Source of the DNA: Blepharisma japonicum
Lineage: Eukaryota; Ciliophora; Heterotrichea; Heterotrichida; Blepharismidae
Direction: 5' to 3'
Assembly (NCBI GenBank): GCA_949751835.1
Contig: CATKHK010000060.1
Location: 241,425 to 305,424, forward strand
Length of the DNA: 64,000 nt
Shown here piece after piece: positions 33,135 through 47,500 of this stretch; position 1 is the stretch's first letter; the number at the start of each line of letters is the position of its first letter. The notes under the pieces were generated by a model. The model did not search any database, had not been told where the DNA came from, and saw only the letters and a program-made list of their open reading frames with translations. A program made the translations under genes and the position numbers.

Positions 33135-36100
33135 ATGAAAATAAACTTTTTCTTTACTCTAATACTTCCTTCATGATCGCTGATGACAAACTTATTGTGC
33201 AACCCATATTGATGTCCTTCATCATCGGTAATTTTAACTTAGAAAGGAGATGGAACCTGCGATCCTAAATGTATGGTTTCATTTTGCAATTTCGACTCAA
33301 ATTCAACTACAAACCCAATGATAAATCCTGAAAATTCAGATTGTTATCAATCATGCATAAATAATTATTCTTGCTTACCTTCTAACCTTGGAAATGGAGT
33401 TTGCGATCAGGACTGTAATAATCCTATTTGTGGCTATGATTTAGGTGATTGCGGGTACTGCTCTTCAGAATGTAAAGATCATTTAGGTTTTCAAGATGAT
33501 TTAAGCATAACTTGTTCTGACTCTTGCAATAATGAAAATTGTTATTATGGGTTAGGATTTTGCACAGATTGTTCTCCTGGCTGTAATAAAAAAATGATAG
33601 GAGACGGAATTTGTGATAAATCTTGCAATGTTTCTTCTTGTAATTATGATTTTGGAGATTGCAATAATAATCAATGCAATGCAGACTGTGAGCTCTGGAT
33701 GATAGGAGACAATAATTGTAATAGGGAGTGCAATAATCAAGCTTGCAATTGGGATGGTGGGGATTGCGATTGCTCTCAAGGCTGCCACTCTTATATGAAA
33801 TCTAATGGAGTTTGTGATCCAGCTTGTGATACGTCAGCTTGTGATTATGACGGAGGAGACTGCCAAAAATGCGCTCCTGGGTGTTTAAAGTCTATGCTTG
33901 GAGATGGAGTTTGTAATGCTGCTTGTAATGTAAGTGACTGCCATTATGATAATTATGACTGTGGCTGTGCTGATGGCTGTGGAATAGAAAGCTATGGACA
34001 ATGCAAAGATTCCTGCATGAACTCATTTTGCCGATATGATACTATGAATAGCTCTTCTATGTGCCAAAACACAAACCAGATTTTATTTGCCTTGCATTAC
34101 GGGCTTATTTATAAAAATCTCACAGTAAATGTAAGCCCAGATAACTGCACAAGCATTTCAAGCTGCTTGCCTACAGAAGTCCTTGATTCCAGCTCATGCC
34201 ATACAAATTGCAAGAGAGCTGCTTGCATTAACTCATGAAATTTGTGTGCAACCAATGTCTGCGCTGATTCTAATTGCTTAGTTTGCAACTCAAAAACCTT
34301 AGGAGATTGTTTTAAATGCAGCACAAATACTTATCAATTTTATGGGTATTGCCTTACTAAATGCCCAGGTGGCCATGAAGCTGTTAACTTATTAGGAAAT
34401 TATCCAGTTTGTTTACTTCCTAAAGATTATTCCACAAAAGATAACCCAGCAGTTTATTATGTGACTTCACAAAATACAACCGACATATATGGTGGAGATG
34501 GGTCTTTTAGTAACCCATTTACTTCACTTTCCTTAGCACTTGCTTCAATTTATAAAAAATATGCGACTATTTATTTATTAAATGATGGAGATCACTATTT
34601 TATGTGTGTCAACACATCAAATCCTGTGAGTACAACTCTAGTTGACATCTGCAACCCTCTGAATAAAAGCTTCAACTTAACAAGTCTCCTCATTACTTCT
34701 TATGACAACTCCATGATTAAAATTAAAAACAAGCAAGAAAACAGATTTCCCACAATTACAGTAACAAATTATACTACACTTACAATAAAAAATGTGGTTT
34801 TCAGCGGAAAAGATATTTTCTGAAATTGCTCATCAGAAACGAATACTTATTGCTCTTATTGCGCTAATATTACTTTAAAATCTGATGGATACTATTATAG
34901 TGACCAAGGTACTAAAGTTACTAATTATATACCCTCATCAATCTGCAACTCAGGTCATTCGAAAACTTTATTTAATATGTATTTGAATTCCAAGCTGGTT
35001 CTGAGAAATGTAAACTTTACTGACTGGAGAATGGAATTAAAATCACTTATAACCAGTTATGGAGGAAATATCACGCTCAGCAATGTAAATTTTGATAATG
35101 TTAGGTGCTACTGAACAATAGTGACTACAACACAGCCAGGGCAAAACCCTCCACCTCAAGGAAAGTACTCAGTAATTTATTTTCTAGATTGTGGAGATTC
35201 TAATTATAATTGTGGAAGCTTTGAGTATACAAATGGAGTGGTGTCAAGACTTAATAATGGTTATGAGTATGGGTCAGCACAATTTTCAGGATTTTTAAGT
35301 GCAGATAAAATCAGAAATGTCAAGCTGAAAAATGTGACTTTTGTTAACAATATTGTATATACCCCTTATGTAGTATCTAACACTTATTCTCTTATAAAAT
35401 TAGCACTATTCCGATCAATTGAGATTTCTCACTGCGTTTTTGATAAAAACATTGCTAATTATGGGCTCATTTATTTATTCCCAACGACATTAGCGTTTAG
35501 GAATGATGTGAATTCTCATAATGAACTTGTTGATTTATTGCTTTATCATGTTTATATACATGATACGGTTTTTAAAAATAATTTTGGACAATATACAGGA
35601 ATTTTATCAATTAATTATCAGAATCAATTACAAAGGATTCAATTGGAAAATTTATATATCAACGGAAATGGAGTGTTGTCAGGACCTTTAATATTAATCA
35701 ACAACAATTATTATTCTTCTCAATATATCGCTGATACAATGCTAACAATAAATGATACAAATGGAAACCTTGTTGAAGCTGTATTTAAGAAACGAGATTT
35801 TATTCTTAAAAATTCAATTATTACAAATAATTACTCAGGGGGAAATGGGATTTTTTATATTAATCAGTTGTTCAATATGCGTATGCAGAATCTGACTGTT
35901 GAGTCTAATGGAAGTCTAGATATTCAAAATATTAATACCATTTTATGAAGTTATTATGTAGCTGATAACAATGTATATGCAAATAAACTTGTTCCCAGCC
36001 CATCTAGTATAGACTGCCTTAGCTTATGGTCTGCTTCCTATTGCTATAATCATGAACTATTAGAAAGTACGTTTATAAACAATATTTGCAAGAATAATTG

Positions 36101-39100
36101 CCCATCTATAAACTATTATCAGGTTCGGAACACTAATTTTACTGATATTACCTTTGAAGGAAACACAGGCAATTCTTCATATGGGATTTGTATATTAACT
36201 GAATATGCTGAAGATATAAGAATAACTAACTCGGTTTTCAATAATAATAAAAATAGTCACACACAAGGTATTGGAGCATTGAGCTTTATTGACAGTCTGA
36301 CAAGCGTCGCTATAGAAAACACAGTAATATCAAATAATTCTGCAGGTTATAATCCTGGCATTTATTTCTCAGATGGCTCATTAGTGTTGAATAATGTAAC
36401 CGTTGAGTCAAATACTGCCAGCTCAGGTCTTGGGGCTATCTATTTTTCAATTTACACAGTAGCAGATACACATGAAATAAATATAACAAATTCAGTATTT
36501 AAGGAAAATAAAAGTCTCGATGCTAAAGGAGGAGCCATATATATATCAGGCTATATATTATCACAAGATCCAATTTCTTTATATGTAAAAGATAATTTGT
36601 TTAACTCTAATTCAGCACCAAGCGGCTCAGCAATATATATTGATAGCAATGTCGTTCTTTCAACTAACTCTATTATAGAATCCTGCACATTTATGCTCAA
36701 TACTGCTGAAACCAAGGGAACAATTACGAATTTATTTCAATATGGAATTCTCAATATCTCGAATTCTTTATTTGTTGCCAATCAAGCTGAACTTGGCTCA
36801 GCTTTATTTTTTTCGAGTTCAGAAGAGTCAAATCCCGAAAAATCCAAAATGATTCTGACTTCATGCAATTTCACAGAAAATTCAGGAAAAAACGTTTTAT
36901 GTACTGATGATATGGCAATTTATTCTTATATTGAGACTGTAAAATGTATTTTTCAAAAAAATGAAGGACTTGCAATATCTCTTATTCATGACTATTGGAA
37001 AGACTATGAATCTATTATAGCAAACTCAACAATAACTGCCGGGACTGTTTATTTAACTTCAAATGCAACTGCTGATTGTGAAATGACGATTTTTACTAAT
37101 AACACATCAACAAAATATGCAGGGGCAATCAGAGCTGAAGGCAACTCATATTTCCATTGCAACCAATGCAATTTTTACCAAAATAGTGCTAAATATGGAG
37201 GAGTCCTTTATTTTGACCAATTATCTTATTTTTCAATAGAAAATTCAAAATTTAGCAATAATTTTTGTACAGATAAAGGTGCAGTTATATATGTGATCGG
37301 ATCAGACGAGTCTTGTGTTTTGAAAAATTCTAAGCTATTTAATAATTATGCAGAATCAGAAGGTTTAATTTATTCACTTACATCAAACATCAAAATAGAT
37401 AACTGTCAAATATGTGATAACACTGCTAATAGAATTACCCCAGGAATTTATTTGACGCTTTCAAACGCAACTATTACAAATTCTCAATTCAATGACCAGA
37501 AAGGTAATTTTGGAAGTTTTATATATTTGGCTTCGGATAGTGGATTAATTGTTACAAATTCAAGCTTTACTAATGGAGAATCTTATGCCTCAGGTGGGTC
37601 AATATATGCTCTTTCCAGCTCTTTGACCCTAGAGAATAGTGTATTTGAAAATTCAATTTCAAGCTCAGGTAATGCAATATTAGCCTTTTCAACAAATCTA
37701 AATATATCCCAATGCCAATTTCTAAATAGCTACAGTTCAGGTTCTGGAGGAGTTATAAGTATTTTTGGGAATCATATTTTAATTGAAAATTCAATCTTTG
37801 AAAATTTTACTTACTCAGCTATTGATGGCTTAGAAATGCAATCTTTGACAGTCATAGACACAAACTTCAAAAATAGTATAGGGAAAGTAGGAGGAGCAAT
37901 TAGCTGTGGAAATACTGATTATGTTTATATTAATTCCTGCAATTTCAAAAATAATACATCACTTTATGGAGGAGCTTTATATTTTACTTTTACATCTAAT
38001 ACAATTAATAGTCAACTGTATGAAGTTATTTCTACAGAGTTTGTAAATAATACATCATCAGCTGGAGGAGCAATTTTTGTGGATAATATAAATATTGATA
38101 TTAAATCATGCGAATTTTACAATAATACAGCATCGAATATTTTTCAAATATCTGAGACTACCCATGATTCAGGAATAGGAGGAGCGATAAAATTAGGCTG
38201 CAGCTATTCAGGAACATGCAGTTTTAATGTGTTTTCTAATAATTTTAAAGGAAATATAGCAGAATATGAAGGAGGAGCAATTATTTGAAGAGAGGTCATG
38301 CCAAATTTTGATAGTAACTCATTTGGAAACAATGAAGCAGAATATGGCGGAAATATAGCTTCTTATCCTGTAAGTATGAAAATTATGAATACTAATTGAA
38401 ATGGCGGATTAAATAATTTGGCTTCTGGACAACTAACTACAGCTCCATTAATTATTGGTCTCATTGACCATTTAGGCTCAATTGTTACTACAGATGACAC
38501 TAGTGTAGGTGAATTAATATCGCTTTCACCAGGTGTAGTTTTATCTGGTGAACTTAAAGTTACAGCTGCTAGCGGAATTTTTACTTTTTCTTCGTTTATA
38601 ATTTCTGCAGAGCCTGGCAGCAGTTTTGCTATAGAAGTTCAAACGAATGGGATAGATGCCTCTAAAAGTATAAAAGCAAAGGATGGGATAATTTATCAAT
38701 CATATATCCTTGTAGATGTTACTTTAAGAAGTTGCGTTTTAGGAGAGGCTACGGTTGGAGTCAATTGTGTCTCTTGTGCAAAAGACTTTTATAGCTTAGA
38801 CCCAAAGAATGAGCAGTGTTTAGCATGTCCAGACGAGGCAATTTGTTATGGAAATTATACAATGGTGCCTAAGCCTGGGTATTGAAGGTCTGACATGCTA
38901 AGTATAAAATTCTGGTCTTGCCCTAATTCAAATGCTTGCATTGGCTCTGATCCGCAAAATATTTCTTATACTGGAAATTGCGATAAAGGATATACTGGAA
39001 ATTTATGCCAAAGTTGTGCATCAGGCTACTCTAAAGCAATGAAAAACCAATGCACAAAATGTCAGAGTCTTTTTATAATTATCATAAAAACATCAGGAAT

Positions 39101-40673
39101 TAGCCTTGGATTCCTTATACTTTGCTGGCTAATGGTAAAAATGTCAAAGAATTCCGCATATAAGCCTAAATCTCTTTCTAGTGTTTATATCAAAATTTTC
39201 ATCAATTACATTCAGCTTATAGCGTTAACAACAACTTTCAGTCTATCCTGGCCAAGCTATGTAAAGCACTTATTTTCTGTACAAAATAATGCAAGCTTTA
39301 TAAGTGATCAAATTTTTTCTTTTGATTGCCTCTTATATTACAATGAAGATTTGAAGGGAGATGACACAGACATTTTTTATCAAAAATTATTCGTCATGGC
39401 TGTTTTACCAATATTTATTCCATTTATTGCAGCTATTTGTTGGTCTTTTATATTATTATGCAAAAAAAGCTGTGCTTTGTTGATGAATAATATTGTCACC
39501 ACTTCAATTATTGTAGCATTTTTAGTGCATCCAAGCTTAATAAAGTACTATTTTAGTTCTTTTGATTGCACTGAGCTTGATTATGGTAAAGATTGACTGG
39601 TTGATGACTTGAATCTAAGGTGCTGGGATAGACAGCATGTGTTTTATATAACTGCTGTTGCCTTTCCAGCTATTCTTTTATGGGGAATCGGGATACCGAC
39701 TACTTGCTTATTTTTAATTATGAAAAATAAGGACAGACTGAGCAATATAAATGTCAGAATCAAATATGGATTTTTATTCTACGGGTATAAAAGTAGAAGT
39801 TATTATTGGGAATTTGTGATTATTTACAGAAAAATAATAATCATTTGTTGCGCTGTGTTTTTAGCAACAGTATCTGTCAACATCCAAGCTCTCACGACTC
39901 TTTTCGTATTAGTAACCTGCTTATATTTCCATTGCAAAATAAAGCCTTATAATGGGGATGATTTAAACAGGCTTGAAGCCATTTCTATTTCAGCTTCAGC
40001 AATTACTATTTATTGTGGAATGTATTATTTAACAGGATCTCTTGACCAATTCAGTGAACTCCTATTTTTCATCGCCATTATTTCAGCAAATTCATATTTT
40101 GTAATTTATTGGAGTATTAAGGCTGGAAATGCCTATATTACAATAATAGTCGAAAAAATCCCTTTCTTGAAAAAAAAATTCCAAGCTCAAAGCTACAATA
40201 TTGTGGGCGACCTTTCTTTTAGAGACGATAAAACTAGCAGAATTGGAGAATCTTCACGTGAACTAATCCTAATCTCTCCTAGAAGGGAAAATTTAAACCC
40301 TCAAAAGGTACTTTTTAAGGAATTCAATATGATGAAATTATTTTTATTAAATTTAAAAGGGGCTCTGACTATAAACGATCAAAATTTTGAAAATATTATT
40401 GAGAAAGATATAATTGAAGAAAATCAGATTGAAAAGAAAAGCATTAAGGAAGATTATATTGAAGAAATAAACATAGATGAGAGCAGCTTTGAAGTAAAAT
40501 TTGTTGAAGCTAGTCATGCAGAAGAGAGCAGTTATGAAATTAATGTAGAAGAAGTGAAGATTGAGGAAGAAGAAGAAAAAGAAAAAATTGATGTGGATGA
40601 AATTGTTATACTTGACCCATTTTTAACAAAAGCTGGATCAAGCGATTTCTCATTAGTTATAGATGAGCTATAA
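33135..40673 (+). CDS. giant LNR / beta-helix / multipass membrane protein B
   Basis: About 2,502 residues, exons 33135-33227, 33243-33471 and 33487-40673. Same architecture as gene A: signal peptide MKINFFFTLILPSWSL, Lin-12/Notch repeats (CDPACDTSACDYDGGDC is close to the canonical LNR), Cys link, beta-helix ectodomain, second Cys module (CVLGEATVGVNCVSC), about nine membrane helices from ~residue 1,970, and a tail of ~175 residues. The tail is Glu-rich with repeated 'I-EE/E-S' units and ends IDVDEIVILDPFL and SSDFSLVIDEL. The second intron is 15 nt, free of stops and in frame, so an unspliced mRNA would still be translated with five extra residues. The LNR part is nearly identical at DNA level to C and D. 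Confidence 0.88.
33228..33242 (+). other. 15-nt intron 1, gene B
   Basis: Reads gtaattttaacttag, phase 0 after 31 codons; ends in an in-frame TAG if retained. Confidence 0.93.
33472..33486 (+). other. 15-nt intron 2, gene B
   Basis: Reads gtaaagatcatttag, phase 1, after a 229-nt exon 2. Retention adds KDHLG without a frame change; alignment to the 16-nt introns of A and C shows that it is an intron. Confidence 0.85.
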
Positions 40674-41567
40674 TCAGACGAAATATAAATAAATTATATA
40701 TAATTATAATAAAGAAAAATATATTAAATGAATGCGATTAAAATTAGTATACCTAATTTGCTCTTTCTAGTTTTGTTAAGGTTAAGAATTTTTTCCAAAA
40801 TTAGCAGAAAAATCATATTTTCTGAGTTAAATTCTCTTTAATTATAATGAAAATTTGCAAATCCAATAATAATTTCAAAAATGCTTTTCGCATATCTTAA
40901 GCAATCCAGTCTATATTTCTGAAATTAAGAGTTATTATTGCGAATATTAAACAAAATTGCAGCTAAATAATATAGCAGCTTATGTATTGCTGGACTAAAG
41001 TAAAACCATCTAAAATATAAATGCGATATTATTTTATTATGAACCAGATAATTGCATTAATGCAAAAATTGATTTATTTTCTATATTAGATTTAATTTTT
41101 TCAATTATTTAGCTGTAAAAATTTTATATATTGAGATTCAGAAGTTATAATTTTTTCAGAATATAAAATATAATAATTTCTTTTATCCTCGGTTTTTAGC
41201 AGTTTTTTAAGCCTTGCTTTGTCCAAGACTTTATAATAAGGATTTAAATTTTAAATACAAGCTGTCAGAAATATAAGATTTTAGCTCAGCGTACTCAGAT
41301 TTTAGATTACTATAGATTTATTTTATTGTTTAAATCGTATGATATTTAATTTTTTTATACAGAAAATTATTATTTTAATTATGAAAGATTGCTATAGTAA
41401 AGTGTATAATCATATACAAAATTTGCCATCTGCGACTCCGTGGCCCTTCGAGCCACCGTTTTTGTTTTTTTGGTAAACCCCGAACTCAGATTTTCTCTGT
41501 CGCTCCTAAGTGTTTTGCAAAAATCAGTTGCAAAAAATTTTAATTGATGCTTAAAATTTATAATAAA
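40674..41567. other. spacer B-C
   Basis: About 890 bp, AT-rich except for 41,405-41,530, which is clearly richer in G and C and has no stop on the minus strand for about 70 codons. That stretch matches no family I know and may be a gene relic. No tRNA fold was seen. Confidence 0.35.
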
Positions 41568-44500
41568 ATGAAAATTATGAGCATGCAAGTTTTCTTTGCT
41601 TTAGTTCTACCCTCTTTCTCCTTGATGGCCAATTTATTGTGTAATCCATTTTGATGCTCTTCATCATCCGTAACTATTACTTAGAAAGGAGATAGGATTT
41701 GTAATCCAGCATGCATGTTTTCGTTTTGCAACTTTGATTCAAATTCGACTACAAATTCAAGGTTGAATCCTGAAAATTCTGATTGCTATCAATCGTGCAT
41801 AACCAATTATCCATGCTTATCTTCTGATCTTGGAAATGGAATTTGCGACAATAATTGTAATAATCCAATTTGTGGCTATGATTTTGGAGATTGCGGATAC
41901 TGTTCTTCAGGTTGTAAGCTGTTATTTAGGCTTCCAAGATGATTTAAATGCAAATTGCTCTGGTTCTTGCAATAATGAAAATTGTTATTATGGTTTAGGA
42001 TCTTGCAAAGAATGCTCACCTGGCTGTAATAGCAAAATGATAGGAGACGGGATTTGTGATAAATCTTGCAATGTTTCTTCTTGTAATTATGATTTTGGAG
42101 ATTGCAATAATAATCAGTGCAATGCAGACTGTGAGCTCTGGATGATAGGAGACAATAATTGTAATAGGGAGTGCAATAACCAAGCTTGCAATTGAGATGA
42201 TGGGGACTGTGACTGCTCTCGAGGCTGCCACTCTTATATGAAATCTAATGGAGTTTGTGATCCAGCTTGTGATACGTCAGCTTGTGATTATGACGGAGGA
42301 GACTGCCAAAAATGCGCTCCTGGGTGCTTAAAGTCTATGCTTGGAAATGGAGTTTGTAATCCTGCTTGCAATGTAAGTGATTGCCATTATGATAATTATG
42401 ACTGTGGCTGTGCTGAGGGATGTGGAATCGAAAGCTATGGACAATGCCAAGATTCTTGTATGAATTCTTTTTGCCGATATGATACTATGAACAGCTCTTC
42501 AAAGTGCCAAAACACAAACCAAATTTTATTTGCTTTACATTATGGGCTTATATTTAAAAATCTTACAGTAAATGTTAGCACGGCTAATTGTACAAGTGTA
42601 TCAAGCTGCTTGGCTACAGAAGTTCTTGATCCAAACAATTGTTACCAAAATTGCAGAAAAGCTGCTTGCATTAATTCGTGGAATAAATGCTCATATAATT
42701 TTTGTTCTGACTATAATTGCCAAACTTGCAATTCTTGAAGTACAGGAGACTGTTTTAAATGCAAAACAGGCTTGTATCAATTTTATGGGTATTGTCTTAC
42801 TTCATGCCCAGGAGGTCATGAGGCTGTTAATTTGCTTGGAAATTATCCAGTTTGTTTGGTCCCAAAAGACTACTCGACTAAAGAAAATCCTGCAGTTTAT
42901 TATGTGACGTCAAAGACAAGCACAGATAAATATGAAGGAAATGGGACTTTTTCTAACCCTTTTGCTTCGCTTTCTCTAGCTCTTACTTCAATTTATAATA
43001 AATATTCAGTCATTTATTTGCTGAATGATGGAATTCATTATCTTACTTGTGTCAGCACAAGCAATCCAGTAAGCACTGTACTAGTTGACGTCTGCAATCC
43101 TCTATCTAAAAGTTTCAATATCTCAAATCTAGTTATTTCCCCATATGAAAACTCTACAATTACATTAAAGCTCAAGCCAGACAATAAATTTTTAACTTTT
43201 ACATTATCAAATACTACAACTGTTACAATAAAAAATATTGCTTTCAATGGAGAAGATATTCTCACTACATGTTCAGCATCGAATCCTTATTGTTCATATT
43301 GTGCAAATACTACTTTAAAGTCTGATGGATTTTATTATAGTGACCAAGGGACTAAGCTTTCTACTTATTTAAGTGCAGCAACCTGCATTAGTTATCGAGC
43401 AAAAACTGTATTCAATTTATTTTTAGGTTCAAAATTGGTATTGAGAAATGTTAATTTCACTAATTGAAGAATGGAATTAAAATCTATAGTTACAAGTTAT
43501 GGAGGAAATGTGACATTTAACAATGTAAATTTTGATAATATTAGATGCTATTGGAATCAAGTGGTCCAGCCAGGACAGTCGGCATCACAGCAAGGGAAAT
43601 CTTCAGTGATTTATTTTCTGGATTGTGGAGATCCGAATTATAACTGTGGAAGTTTTGAGTATACAAACGGGACTGTCTCAAGACTTAATAATGGCTATGA
43701 GTATGGAGCAGCGCAGTTTTCAGGATTTTTAAGTGCTGATAAAATTAGGACTGTGAAGCTGAAAAATGTGACATTTGTTAATAATATTGTATATTCTCCA
43801 TATGTCTCATCTAGCACTTACTCTTTGATAAAGCTAGCTATATATAGGTCTATTGAAATTTCTCACTGTATTTTTGAAAAAAATGCTGCTAATTATGGAC
43901 TTATTTATTTAGAACCATTAGCATTAGTATTTAGAAACGATGTGAATTCCGATAAAGAGCTCATTGATTTGCTGCTTTATCACGTGTATATACATGATTC
44001 TATTTTCAAAAATAATTATGGTCAATTCGTAGGAATTTTATCAATCACTTATCAGTCACAGTTGCAAAAAATTTTACTAGATAATTTATTTATAAATGAA
44101 AATGGAGTTTTGTCAGGACCTTTGGTACTCATTGATAGCCAATATTATTCTACTCAATATCTTGCAGACACAGCAGTAAATATAACTGATACAAAATGCA
44201 ATTTAGTTGAGGCAACTTTTAAAAGGCGAAACTTTATTTTTAAGAGCTCTATAATTACAAATAATTATTCAGGAGGAAAAGGGATTTTCGACATTAATCA
44301 ACTAGTGAATTTAAAGATATATAATGTGACAGTGGAGTCTAATGGAAGTTTGGAGACTCAAAATATAAATACAATTCTATGAAATTCCTATATAGCTGAC
44401 AGTAATATGTATACCAAAAATCTTGTTTCTAATACAAATAGTATAGATTGCCTAGCTTTATGGTCAGTAAGTTCTTGCTATAATTTTGAAATATCAGAAA

Positions 44501-47500
44501 GTGTATTTAAAAATAATATTTGCCAAAAATCGTGCCCATTTTTAAATTATGAATTAATTGAGGACCTTAGAATCACAAATTGTATTTTTGAAGGAAATTC
44601 AGGATCTTCAGATATGGGAATTTGTATTATGACTGTAGATGCTGGGAATATATGAATTATAAACTCTAGTTTCAATAATAACACAAATAATAATTCTAAG
44701 GGTTTTGGCGCTTTATCTTTTTTTGAAAGTCTGGAAAGTATATTTATAGAAAATACAATTATATCAAATAATTCTGCTAATTATAGTTCAGGAATTTATT
44801 TTGAAGGTGGGTCTTTAATACTGGATAACGTAACACTAGAGTCAAATCAGGCTAGCTCAGGGCTTGGAGCTGTTTATTTTTCAGTTTTTACAGGAGCAGA
44901 TTCTCACAAAATTGATATAAAAAATTCTCTCTTTAAGGAAAATCACAGCCTTGACGTGAAAGGTGGAGCCATATATGTATCAGGCGCATTATTGTCGCAG
45001 GATCCTATAAATTTAATAATAAAAGAGAATTTGTTTATGTACAATTCAGCTCCAAGTGGCTCTGCAATATATATAGAAGATAACGCTGTTCTTACACATG
45101 ATTCTATAATTGACTCTTGCGTATTCAGTCAAAATACTGCTGAAGCAAAAGGAACTATTGCTAATTATTTCCAATATGGAATTCTTAATATCTCGAATTC
45201 TTTATTTATTTCAAATCACGCTGAGCTTGGATCTGCATTATATTTTGCAGCTTCAGAACAATCAAGCCCTGAAAAGTCGAAAATGATCCTTAATTTATGC
45301 AATTTTACCCTCAATTCTGGAAAAAATGTTCTTTGCACTGATGATATGGCAATTTATTCTTACATTGAAACAGTTAAATGTATTTTTCAAAAAAATGAAG
45401 GACTTGCCATCTATCTGGTTCATGACCATTGAAAAGATGCAGAATCTATCATAGCAAACTCAACAATAACTGCAGGAACTGTCTATTTAACCTCAAATGC
45501 AACAGCTGATTGTGAAATGACGATTTTTACTAACAATACTTCAACACAATATGCTGGAGCAATCAGGGCTGAAGGTAACTCATATTTTCATTGCAATCAA
45601 TGCATTTTTTACCAAAATAGTGCTGAATATGGAGGAGTCCTTTATTTTGACCAATTATCTTATTTTTCTATTGAAAACTCGAAATTTAATAATAATTTTT
45701 GTACGGATAAAGGTGCAGTTATATATATAATTGGATCTAAGATATATAGTGTTTTGAAAAATTCGGATTTATATTATAACCATGCAGAATCAGAAGGCTT
45801 AATTTATTCGCTGACGTCAAATATTAAAATTGATAATTGTAAAATATGAGATAACACTGCTAATAGGATCACTCCAGGGATTTATTTAACGCTTTCAAAT
45901 GTTACAATTATGAATTCCCAGTTCCATGATCAGGAAGGAAATTTTGGAAGTTTTGTATATTTAGCTTCAGATAGTGGTTTAGAGGTAAAAAATTCAAGGT
46001 TTACAAATGGAAAATCTTATGCCTCGGGTGGATCAATCTATGCTCTTTCTAGTTCTGTGAGCTTGGCTGATACCATATTTATAAATTCAACGTCAAGTGT
46101 TGGAAATGCAATTTTGGCATTCTCGACAACTTTAAATATTTCTCAATGCCAATTTTTGAATACTTATAGCTCAGGTTCTGGAGGAGTTATAAGTATTTTT
46201 GGAAATCATATTTTTATTGAAAAATCGATTTTTGAAAATTTCACTTATTCTGCAATAGATGGTAATGAAATGGAATCTTTAAAAATAATAGGAACTAGCT
46301 TTAAAAATAGTATCGGAAAAGTAGGAGGAGCAATTAGCTCTCTCAATAGCGCTTATATTTATATAGACTCTTGCTATTTCAATAATAACACATCGATTTA
46401 TGGTGGTGCTTTATATTCTACATTTACATCGAACACCATTAATAATCAAGCCTATGAAATAATTTCTACAGAATTTGTAAATAACACATCATCAGCTGGA
46501 GGAGCAATTTATCTAAATAATGTAAATATTGGTATAAAATTTTGCGAATTTTATGAAAATAAAGCATTTATGGCTTCTCAAATATCTGGGTTTACTCATG
46601 AGTCAGGGATCGGTGGAGCTATAGATTTTTGTTGCAGCTATTCAGGAGAATGCAATTTTAATGTGTTTTCTAATATTTTTGCAGGAAATATAGCAGATTA
46701 TGAAGGAGGAGCAATTGATTGATTTGATGTCATGCCAAAATTTGTAAATAATTCATTTGAGAATAATAAAGCGATATATGGCAATAATATAGGGTCTTAT
46801 CCTGTGAATATGAAAATTATTAATAGTAATTGGACTGGAGGATTAAATGATTTGGCATCTGGGCAATTAACCACAACCCCTTTAATTATTGGTCTGATTG
46901 ATCATTTAGGTTCTATCGTTTCTACAGATAATTCTAGTGTGGGTGAATTAATATCGCTTTCACAAGATGTAGTTCTATCAGATGAACTAAAAGTAACAGC
47001 AATTAATGGGATTTTTACATTTTCCTCATTTATAATTTCTGCCGAGCCAGGAAGCAATTTTTCGATAGAAATTCAAACAAATGGCATTGATACTTCCAAA
47101 ACTATTAAAGCAAATGATGGACTGATTTATAACGCAAGTATGCTTGTAGATGTAACTTTAAGGGATTGTGAATTAGGGGAAGCTAAAGTTGGCACTAATT
47201 GTGTTGTTTGCCCTAAAGATTTTTATAGTTTAAATCCAAATAACGAGCAATGCTTAGCATGCCCTGATGAAGCAATTTGTTATGGAAATTACACAATGGT
47301 GCCTAAGCCAGGATATTGAAGGTCTGATATGTTAAGCATAAAATTTTGATCTTGTCCTTATTCAAATGCCTGCATTGGCTCTGATCTAGAGAATATATCT
47401 TATACCGGAAAATGCCTTGAAGGATATACTGGAAATTTATGCCAAAGTTGCGCATTAGGCTACTCTAAAGCAATGAAAAACCAATGTGCAAAATGCCAAA

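Noticed and set aside
41379-41588. Minus-strand 69-codon frame in the B-C spacer
   Set aside because: It overlaps the start of gene C and has no family match; kept only as a note on base composition in the spacer.
25741-41929. Genes A and C as frameshifted pseudogenes
   Set aside because: The apparent frame breaks at 25.75 and 41.92 kb are exactly 16-nt GT...AG sequences at the position of a 15-nt intron in B and D; splicing restores the frame and the conserved protein.
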